Positions 1 through 5,154 of a DNA stretch of 5,939 nucleotides are shown piece by piece. The DNA comes from an uncultured cyanobacterium (GTDB lineage: Bacteria > Cyanobacteriota > Cyanobacteriia > Phormidesmidales > Phormidesmidaceae), in contig CALHGI010000299.1 in the NCBI GenBank assembly GCA_938029995.1, positions 1-5,939 on the forward strand, given 5' to 3'. How positions within the stretch are numbered: the stretch's first letter is position 1; each line of letters starts with the position of its first letter. The notes beneath the pieces were generated by a model. That model saw nothing but the letters and a program-made list of their open reading frames with translations, was not told where the DNA came from and did no database searches. The translations under genes and the position numbers were made by a program.

Positions 1-257
1 AGATTCCGCTGAACTTTGCTGTTACGAAAGGCTGACAAACATTGCGAATCATAAATCTCAATAAAAATTCACACTGCTTCGGCGGAACTTCAATAAAGAA
101 GAAAATTGCCTTAGTTCAGGACATGTCAGTGGTGATCCCCCTGGATTTATTCGGCCAAATAGCCAAAATCTAGGAAAAAATCTCCTTTTTTTAATCAAAT
201 CATCCTGATGCGAAAGACTTCAGTACAAGCCCCTAGACTTTGGCTGGTGATGTAGCG

Positions 258-287
258 TGTTGCACTCTTCCAAACCAGAGTGTAATA
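258..287. promoter_or_regulatory. Dyad/hairpin overlapping a promoter-like extended -10
   Basis: CACTCT (263-268) and AGAGTG (277-282) are perfect inverted arms around an 8-base spacer. Flanking pairs extend this to about 11 base pairs as RNA (258-268 with 277-287, two of them G-U). As DNA it is a 9-base arm dyad with one mismatch. The right arm runs into TGTAATAAT (281-289), which looks like an extended -10, and TTGCAC (260-265) lies 18 bases upstream as a weak -35. The repeated heptamer ACCAGAG occurs at 274-280 and again at 295-301, exactly 21 bases apart. An operator over a promoter is possible. A transcribed hairpin is the alternative. Confidence 0.35.
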
Positions 288-321
288 ATCCTTGACCAGA
301 GATAGAAATAACCGTAAAAAT

Positions 322-354
322 ACGGCAAACTTCTTTGATTTATTGGTTGTTTGA
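322..354 (+). repeat. Paired motif, copy 1 (ACGGCAAAC ... GTTGTTTGA)
   Basis: The 9-mer ACGGCAAAC (322-330) is followed after 15 bases by GTTGTTTGA (346-354). Both 9-mers recur in the same order at 463-501. The CAAAC and GTTTG parts are complementary, so the unit can form a 5-bp stem. The right half runs into a perfect TTGACA (351-356), but no good -10 is seen at the normal distance. Confidence 0.45.
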
Positions 355-380
355 CAATTAAAGTCGGTATTTCTCCATAG

Positions 381-396
381 ACCCCTGATTAGGGGT
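381..396. promoter_or_regulatory. Short perfect inverted repeat
   Basis: ACCCCT (381-386) and AGGGGT (391-396) are perfect complementary arms around a GATT loop, with one further G-U pair possible at the base (380/397). It is GC-rich within AT-rich surroundings. No T-run follows on either strand, so it does not look like an intrinsic terminator. It could be a protein-binding dyad or a leader hairpin. Confidence 0.35.
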
Positions 397-422
397 TATC
401 TGGATATGTACTGATCGCTCTA

Positions 423-455
423 AGGGATGATCACATCGTTTTTGTGACCGTCCCT
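423..455. promoter_or_regulatory. 12-position hairpin with 9-base loop
   Basis: Bases 423-434 can pair with 444-455. Eleven of the 12 positions pair (one of them U-G), with a single A/C mismatch at 430/448, around the loop ATCGTTTTT (435-443). The outer stem GGGA/TCCC and inner stem TCAC/GTGA give it stability. It is the strongest predicted structure in the upstream region. It lies about 100 bases before the gene 1 start and between the two copies of the paired motif. It could be an operator or, if transcription starts upstream, a structured leader element. Confidence 0.45.
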
Positions 456-462
456 CGAGATA

Positions 463-501
463 ACGGCAAACAATTATTGAATGTTGCGTCCAGTTGTTTG
501 A
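463..501 (+). repeat. Paired motif, copy 2 (ACGGCAAAC ... GTTGTTTGA)
   Basis: ACGGCAAAC (463-471) and GTTGTTTGA (493-501) repeat the two 9-mers seen at 322-354, here 21 bases apart. In this copy the complementary part is longer: CAAACAA (467-473) matches TTGTTTG (494-500) perfectly, plus one G-T pair, making an 8-bp stem. The right half overlaps the -35 position of the best promoter candidate for gene 1. Confidence 0.45.
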
Positions 502-523
502 GGAAAAGGGTGATGTTTATAGT
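494..523 (+). promoter_or_regulatory. Candidate promoter for the operon
   Basis: TATAGT (518-523) matches the -10 consensus at five of six bases. TTGTTT (494-499) is a weak -35 at 18-base spacing. Cyanobacterial promoters often rely mainly on the -10. A start around 530 would leave a leader of roughly 25 bases before gene 1. Other hexamers upstream (281-289, 351-356) are competing possibilities. Confidence 0.35.
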
Positions 524-548
524 TATTCACCTTGTTGTTGGTGCCTTT

Positions 549-554
549 GAGGGG
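549..554 (+). promoter_or_regulatory. Ribosome binding site of gene 1
   Basis: GAGGGG lies only two bases before the ATG at 557 (four bases if GAGG is the pairing core). The spacing is short, but the upstream in-frame TGA at 548-550 leaves no earlier start. The next in-frame alternative, TTG at 566, would remove only three residues. Confidence 0.5.
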
Positions 555-556
555 TC

Positions 557-1531
557 ATGAGAGTTTTGAAAAACCGTTCTAGAGGTGCCGTTCGGCACCT
601 GCTCAAAACAATAAGTTTTTTCTTGGTGGGCGTGCTGATGAGCACGCTGCTAGTTTATGCCCATACCCCTGTAATGCCTGTAAGTGCGCAGGTTCAGGTT
701 ACTAATACGGCCTCTGGAGCCTTTGATGATCCGAGCAATCCCGAGCGTCCCAGGGTGGTTGCCCCCGGTAACACCACAACAATTGGGGTACCTCCGGTCG
801 ATAATCAGCTGCTTAGATTGACCAAAACGGCCGACAAATCCGCCGCTGAGCCTGGCGACGTGGTGATCTATCGACTGCTGGTAGAAAACTTGAGTGATGC
901 TCCGGCCACACCATTAACCGTGGTGGATAACCTACCGCGAGGCTTGGAATATATCGAAGACTCGGTCAATACCGCTCCGACGCCGCCAAGCTTGACCTCC
1001 TTTACGGTCTCTGGACGACAGCTCAACTTTTTGTTTGACTCGTTAGCCGCTCAATCCAGCGTTCAGATTCTCTACGCCGTCACCCTAACCCCGGATTCCG
1101 TTCGAGGTTCTGGTGTTAACGTGGCCAGTGCCTCTGCCCCCGGATTCCCCACCGCCCAGGCTGAGTTTCGCTTAACGATTCGTCCTGGCATATTGTCCGA
1201 CTGCGGCACCATCATCGGCCGCGTGTTTGTGGATAAAAACTTTGATGGCGAACAGCAACCCGGTGAGCCCGGTGTGCCCAACGCTGTTATTTACCTTGAC
1301 GACGGCAATCGCATTATTGCTGACCCAGACGGATTATTCTCCATGGCTAACGTGGTGTCGGGTAACCGCGTAGGCGTTATTGACCTGAGTAGTTTACCGG
1401 GTTACACCTTGGCCCCCAACCTCTACCGCCTAGAGAACAATAGCCAGTCGAGACTGGTGCGCTTAGAAGCTGGTGGTCTAGCTCGTATGAACTTTGCAGT
1501 AACACCGACCTACGGGGAGGGGCAGAACTAA
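557..1531 (+). CDS. Secreted DUF11 / SdrD B-like domain protein
   Basis: This is a 324-residue exported protein. Residues 1-44 form a basic start followed by a hydrophobic stretch (about 17-35) ending VSA/QV, a plausible signal-peptidase I site. Residues ~85-208 match the DUF11 pattern (LTKTAD...PGD.V.Y...V.N......L.V.D.LP.GL.Y). Residues ~217-316 resemble an SdrD B-like (Cna-B-type) domain. They contain DKNFDGEQQPGE (226-237), whose D/N/D-G...E spacing is that of a calcium loop, followed by the DLSSLPGY turn. A single cysteine (216) joins the two domains. In related large surface proteins these domains precede an Ig-like domain and a beta-barrel in the same chain; here those lie in the next gene, whose start is two bases away. 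No membrane anchor is seen at the C-terminus, so it is probably periplasmic or surface-associated. The domain assignment is firm and the role is unknown. Confidence 0.93.
   Translation: MRVLKNRSRGAVRHLLKTISFFLVGVLMSTLLVYAHTPVMPVSAQVQVTNTASGAFDDPSNPERPRVVAPGNTTTIGVPPVDNQLLRLTKTADKSAAEPGDVVIYRLLVENLSDAPATPLTVVDNLPRGLEYIEDSVNTAPTPPSLTSFTVSGRQLNFLFDSLAAQSSVQILYAVTLTPDSVRGSGVNVASASAPGFPTAQAEFRLTIRPGILSDCGTIIGRVFVDKNFDGEQQPGEPGVPNAVIYLDDGNRIIADPDGLFSMANVVSGNRVGVIDLSSLPGYTLAPNLYRLENNSQSRLVRLEAGGLARMNFAVTPTYGEGQN
583..600. promoter_or_regulatory. 18-base palindrome inside the start of gene 1
   Basis: AGGTGCCG (583-590) and CGGCACCT (593-600) are perfect arms around two bases. In RNA this is a 7-bp GC-rich stem with a GUUC loop at codons 9-15. 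The same GGTGCC occurs at 540-545, just before the ribosome binding site, so GGCACC (594-599) could alternatively pair there and enclose the start codon. Confidence 0.45.
1514..1522 (+). promoter_or_regulatory. Ribosome binding site of gene 2
   Basis: The purine run GGGGAGGGG lies inside the end of gene 1. It contains GGAGG (1516-1520), 13 bases before the ATG at 1534. This supports 1534 over the in-frame ATG at 1540. Confidence 0.6.
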
Positions 1532-1533
1532 TA

Positions 1534-4500
1534 ATGAAGATGCGTCTGTTATCAAATTCGATTTGTTTAGGATTGCTCACCACCATGGTTGGGGTGATAG
1601 CACTACTGCAACCAGCCCGCGCGGCTCAAGAGCAGTCCGGTTCAACCGCCAATATTGTTGAACCTGAGTTGCTCCCATCAACAGATATCAAGCCCCCTGG
1701 GGTCGATACTGTCGAGGTCTTTGATGCCCAGGTCACTGTCGAGGCCTTTGATGACCAGGTTGATGCAGAGACCCTTGTGCCGCAGGTGGACATCCCCTTG
1801 GCAGTGGATAGTCCACTGCCAGTGGACACCCTGGATTTATTGGCCCAGGCCAGTGATGACCTGCCTAGCGATCTGCTTGACTCCGGCACGCTACCGGCGG
1901 AAGAAGATCCTGGGGAAGCGGAAGGGTTTATCGATGGCACGATTATTCGCGAGGTGCCCAGTACCCTGCCAGCCCTAATTAAGGATGAGCTAGGGGATGA
2001 TCTGACCGTGGAAATAGTTCCCACGGGCGATTCATTCTCCCCAGCGGACGGTCGCTCCAGCCTCGGGCTAAAGGGGTCCATTTTAGATGGGTCGGGTCGC
2101 CCCATCCGCGAAGATGTGGTGGTAACCCTCACGTCTTCGGCGGGCACATTCATTGGTGCTGACTACGATATCGACCGCAGCGGCTTTCAGGTGCTGGCTC
2201 GCCAAGGTGAGTTTGAGGTTGAGCTGCGATCACCCCTAGACGCCCAGCGGGCAACTGTTCGGGCCAGTGTACCGGCCCGAGAGGCATTGGGCTTAGTGGG
2301 CGATGAAGAAACCGCACGACAGCCCGTGGCCGACCTGGATGGCTACACCCAGATTAATTTCACCACCGCCTATCGTCCATCGTTGGTGACAGGGGTGGTT
2401 GATTTTCGCTTTGGTCCGGGGGCAACTGATTTTTGGGGTCGCTATGCGGACTTCCTGGACCCGGACGACATTGGAGATTATGAAGCCGAGCTGGACGCGG
2501 GTATTTTTGCCACGGGGACCATTGGCAGCTGGTTATTAACGGCGGCATTTAACAGCGACCGTGCTTTGAATGAGCGCTGTAATGACAATCGTCTCTATCG
2601 GGATGTTCAAAACTGTGAGCAGGCCTATCCCACCTATGGCGACAGTTCCACCACTGACTTTTTAACGCCGTCCATCGATAGTTTCTACGTTCGGTTTGAG
2701 CGAGATTCAAACATTGTTGGGTATGAGCCCGACTTCTTTATGTGGGGCGATTACGACACAGCAGAATTTTCCCGGTTCTCCCAGGAATTTTCCGCCTTAA
2801 ATCGTCAGCTCCACGGCTTTAAGGGGAATTACACCTTTGCCAATGGTCTACAGCTCACGGCGCTCTATGCCAATAATTTACGAGCACTCCAAAGGGATAC
2901 CATCGTCCCCGATGGCACCAGTGGTTACTACTTCTTGTCCCGTCGCCTATTGTTGGCAGGCAGTGAGGATTTGTTCTTTGAAGTTGAAGAACTCAACCGG
3001 CCAGGAACCGTAGTTGAACGGGTGAGATTGGTGCGGGGTGTGGACTACACCATCGACTATGACCGCGGAGCCGTTTTATTTAACAGTCCGGTTTCTGCCG
3101 TAGATGCCAATCCCTTTGGTCCAGCCTTGGTGCGTCGCATTGTGGCCACCTACCAGATAGATGGCGATGACGATGATGGTGATTTGTTTGGTGGACGGCT
3201 GCAGTACAACTTTGACACCAGCCTTGACTCCCCCAGCTGGGTCGGTGCCTCAGCTATCTTTGAGGACCAGGGTGCCCAAGACTTTAGCCTGATTGGGATC
3301 GATGCCTTGATACAGCTGGGAGATAGTGGTGAGCTCATAGCTGAGCTAGCCCGATCTTCCCTGGATAATCCCACTACGGATGAAGAGGGTACGGCAATTC
3401 GTGTCGAGGCTAGGGGTAGCATTACCCCCGATTTGGCCGGTACTGCCTACTTTAGGGAAGCCGATAGTGGTTTCCGTAACACTGCCACCACCAGCTTTAG
3501 GGCCGGTCAGACCCGTTGGGGTGGACAGCTGGGCTACAACGTGGGCGAGAATACACAGCTGCAGGTGCAGTTTGATCGCGAACGAAACCAGGGGAATGAG
3601 GATCTGATTCCCACCACCCTAGATCAGCTGATTAATCCAGGCTTGGTGAGAGCTGACGGCGCAACGGTGAATAATTCCATCACCACTGTTCGGGCAGGAA
3701 TTCAACAACAGATTGGTTCCTTGACGGGGAATTTGGATTGGGTCTATCGCGATCGCAACGACCGAGTGACCGGAGCCGACGTCGAATCTAGCCAGCTTTC
3801 CGCCGGGTTAACTTGGCCCCTAGCCGAGCGGGTTACCCTGCGAGCTCAAACGGACATCGCCCTAGACGACGAGGACGACGCCTACCCTGGTCAGACCGTG
3901 GTGGGTGTGGATTGGGACGTACTACCGGAGATAACCCTAAGGTTTGCCCAACGGTTCTTCCATGACGGTGACATCACTCCGGACGCCCTCACCACCGTTG
4001 ATGCACTGGTGAACTATGACCTGACCGATAACACCCAGCTAACCGGTCGTTATTCGGTCCTAGGCGCAAACAATGGCATGAGTAGCCAAGGGGCATTGGG
4101 GTTAAACCATCGGATTAACCTGGCCCCAGGGTTACATGCCGATTTAGGCTTCCAGCGGATTTTTGGAACCAGCCTGTCCTCCCTGACCGGAGGTAACCAA
4201 TTTGTCCAGCCCTACGCCGTGGGACAGTCAACGGCTTCCCTGGGGTTGGTCAGCGGCACCACCTATACCCTGGGGTTGGAATACACCGACAACTCAGCGT
4301 TTCAAGCTAGTGGCCGGTTTGAACACCGGGATTCGGAAGATGGTAGCAACACCGTCGTGACCGCATCGGCAGCCGGTAAGCTTTCCCCGGCCCTAACCAC
4401 ATTGGCCCGGTTTGAGCATGCCAACTTTGCCAACCAAACGATTACGGATCGGCTGAACAGTTCCACCAGTGCTCGCCTGGGACTGGCCTACCGTAATCCC

Positions 4501-5154
4501 CACAGCGACAAGTTCAACGGATTGTTGAGCTACGAATATGCCATCAATCCCTCCAGTACCCCCAATGCCCTGTTAGTGGGAGCGGGGTCAGATTCCATCC
4601 AGGAACATACCCTGGCCCTAGAGGGCATCTATGCCCCCAGTTGGCGATGGGAATTTTACGGTAAATACGCCCTGCGGGCGACCAATGCTGACCTGGATTC
4701 CCTGGGGGTCACCTCCTCCAATGCGATTCACCTGGGTCAGTTCAGGGCCACCCACCGATTTGCCTATCGCTGGGATATTACCGGAGAAGTCCGCTACATT
4801 ACCCAGCCTGAAACCAACTACGACGAAGTGGGATTTGCCCTGGAAGCCGGTTACTACATGACGCCGGATTTACGCCTCGGCGTAGGCTACAGCTTCGGCA
4901 GCGTCAACGATCGCTCCCTTGGGGGCAGTGGCTACCGGTCTGACGATGGCCCCTACCTTGGGGTAACCTTCAAGGTTAACGAGCTGTGGGATCAGTTCGG
5001 TCTGCAAGAGATCGCCCCTGAACAGCAGGATGAGTCATTGGTGGAGGCGGATAGTTCGCCACCAACCGGCGTTCCGGTCAGTAGCGTTCCGGCATCACAA
5101 ACAGAAGTTCTACAAACAGAAATCCCACAGACAACCGACGGGGGTGAGGAGTAA
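1534..5154 (+). CDS. Large outer-membrane beta-barrel with Ig-like domain
   Basis: This 1206-residue protein starts two bases after gene 1. Residues 1-30 are a signal peptide (hydrophobic ~10-25, cleavage at ARA/AQ, no lipobox). Residues ~31-160 form an acidic, repeat-containing linker. Residues ~176-246 look like an invasin/Big-type Ig domain (G.ILDGSGRPI...VVVTLTSSAGTF). From ~275 to ~1147 there are many amphipathic strands separated by polar loops, as in outer-membrane barrels. Two family signatures stand out: YGDSS (368-372), FERD, WGDYD (404-408) and the R.L.G turn; and RGVDYTIDYDRG (501-512) followed by a strand. Both are known to me from DUF11-associated outer-membrane proteins and, more loosely, SprA-like proteins. 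C349 and C361 are the only cysteines in the mature chain and may form a disulfide. The last strand is near YLGVTFKV (1141-1148), followed by a ~55-residue polar tail. I see no TonB plug domain. The outer-membrane location is well supported; transport or anchoring function is inferred. Confidence 0.93.
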   Translation: MKMRLLSNSICLGLLTTMVGVIALLQPARAAQEQSGSTANIVEPELLPSTDIKPPGVDTVEVFDAQVTVEAFDDQVDAETLVPQVDIPLAVDSPLPVDTLDLLAQASDDLPSDLLDSGTLPAEEDPGEAEGFIDGTIIREVPSTLPALIKDELGDDLTVEIVPTGDSFSPADGRSSLGLKGSILDGSGRPIREDVVVTLTSSAGTFIGADYDIDRSGFQVLARQGEFEVELRSPLDAQRATVRASVPAREALGLVGDEETARQPVADLDGYTQINFTTAYRPSLVTGVVDFRFGPGATDFWGRYADFLDPDDIGDYEAELDAGIFATGTIGSWLLTAAFNSDRALNERCNDNRLYRDVQNCEQAYPTYGDSSTTDFLTPSIDSFYVRFERDSNIVGYEPDFFMWGDYDTAEFSRFSQEFSALNRQLHGFKGNYTFANGLQLTALYANNLRALQRDTIVPDGTSGYYFLSRRLLLAGSEDLFFEVEELNRPGTVVERVRLVRGVDYTIDYDRGAVLFNSPVSAVDANPFGPALVRRIVATYQIDGDDDDGDLFGGRLQYNFDTSLDSPSWVGASAIFEDQGAQDFSLIGIDALIQLGDSGELIAELARSSLDNPTTDEEGTAIRVEARGSITPDLAGTAYFREADSGFRNTATTSFRAGQTRWGGQLGYNVGENTQLQVQFDRERNQGNEDLIPTTLDQLINPGLVRADGATVNNSITTVRAGIQQQIGSLTGNLDWVYRDRNDRVTGADVESSQLSAGLTWPLAERVTLRAQTDIALDDEDDAYPGQTVVGVDWDVLPEITLRFAQRFFHDGDITPDALTTVDALVNYDLTDNTQLTGRYSVLGANNGMSSQGALGLNHRINLAPGLHADLGFQRIFGTSLSSLTGGNQFVQPYAVGQSTASLGLVSGTTYTLGLEYTDNSAFQASGRFEHRDSEDGSNTVVTASAAGKLSPALTTLARFEHANFANQTITDRLNSSTSARLGLAYRNPHSDKFNGLLSYEYAINPSSTPNALLVGAGSDSIQEHTLALEGIYAPSWRWEFYGKYALRATNADLDSLGVTSSNAIHLGQFRATHRFAYRWDITGEVRYITQPETNYDEVGFALEAGYYMTPDLRLGVGYSFGSVNDRSLGGSGYRSDDGPYLGVTFKVNELWDQFGLQEIAPEQQDESLVEADSSPPTGVPVSSVPASQTEVLQTEIPQTTDGGEE
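1711..1791 (+). repeat. Three 27-base tandem repeats in gene 2
   Basis: Three in-frame 27-base units (1711, 1738, 1765) encode VEVFDAQVT, VEAFDDQVD and AETLVPQVD. The first two are close at DNA level and the third is diverged. They sit in the acidic linker just after the signal peptide and probably form an extended periplasmic segment. Confidence 0.75.
1795..1830 (+). repeat. Two 18-base repeats containing nested inverted repeats
   Basis: Two in-frame units encode PLAVDS and PLPVDT. The DNA also forms a perfect 10-bp inverted repeat, TGGCAGTGGA (1799-1808) with TCCACTGCCA (1812-1821), around three bases. An overlapping 6-bp one pairs TCCACT (1812-1817) with AGTGGA (1821-1826). The two hairpins are mutually exclusive. 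Confidence 0.7.
3749..3756. repeat. HIP1 octamer
   Basis: A single perfect GCGATCGC palindrome lies inside gene 2. HIP1 is highly over-represented in many cyanobacterial genomes. One copy is only modest support for that origin. Confidence 0.6.
5071..5136 (+). repeat. 15-base periodic tail-coding repeats in gene 2
   Basis: GTTCCGG recurs 15 bases apart (5071, 5086). ACAAACAGAA recurs 15 bases apart (5097, 5112), with a diverged third copy at 5127. The encoded tail reads as pentapeptides VPVSS, VPASQ, TEVLQ, TEIPQ, TTDGG. It follows the last beta-strand and is rich in S, T, P, Q and E, as expected for a flexible terminal tail. Confidence 0.65.
5146..5151 (+). promoter_or_regulatory. Ribosome binding site of gene 3
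   Basis: GAGGAG encodes the last two glutamates of gene 2 and ends two bases before the ATG at 5154. The stop/start overlap TAATG favours 5154 through re-initiation. In-frame ATGs at 5166 (14 bases from the site) and 5172 are alternatives that would still leave a signal peptide. Confidence 0.55.

Larger units (their letters stand above)
1..556. other. AT-rich non-coding region upstream of the operon
   Basis: No reading frame here has coding character, and no tRNA, rRNA or known riboswitch signature is recognisable. The base composition is visibly more AT-rich than the genes that follow. The stretch is not featureless. It contains a dyad at 258-287, a short perfect hairpin at 381-396, a longer hairpin at 423-455, two copies of a paired motif (322-354 and 463-501), and promoter-like hexamers. 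An in-frame TGA at 548-550 stops gene 1 from extending upstream. The first ~240 bases show only weak structure, such as an A6/T6 pair around 175-191. They may be the far upstream region or the space behind a divergent or terminated neighbour outside the window. Confidence 0.75.

Noticed and set aside
139..151. 13-base CCCTGGATTTATT shared with 1829-1841 in gene 2
   Set aside because: A single 13-mer match in about 6 kb is close to chance expectation and has no extended similarity around it.
172..192. A6/T7 inverted stretch as an intrinsic terminator
   Set aside because: The stem would be almost entirely A-U pairs with no GC-rich part, which is too weak for a terminator.
351..356. Perfect TTGACA as the main promoter
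   Set aside because: Windows at 16-18 base spacing (CTCCAT, TCCATA, CCATAG) are poor -10 elements. Kept only as part of the repeated motif.
431..448. CRP-like binding site from TCACA and TGTGA half-sites
   Set aside because: The half-sites are in the reverse order (TCACA then TGTGA) relative to the TGTGA-N6-TCACA consensus. They are better explained as arms of the hairpin.
523..531. DnaA-box-like TTATTCACC
   Set aside because: Seven of nine matches, single copy, with no cluster or AT-rich unwinding element. It is within chance expectation.
1626..2153. Antisense open frame of 175 codons, and other antisense or shifted frames over the three genes
   Set aside because: Composition is Ser/Pro/Arg-rich as expected of a shadow of the real frame. 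No ribosome site, domain or signal sequence is seen, and each lies wholly inside a clear gene.
557..5154. Genes 1 and 2 as one gene broken by a frameshift or stop
   Set aside because: Gene 2 begins with its own ribosome site and a complete signal peptide, and two tandem stops separate the frames.
1534..5154. Annotation of gene 2 as a TonB-dependent receptor
   Set aside because: No plug domain or TonB box is recognisable. An Ig-like domain and the YGDSS/WGDY block occupy the position where a plug would be.
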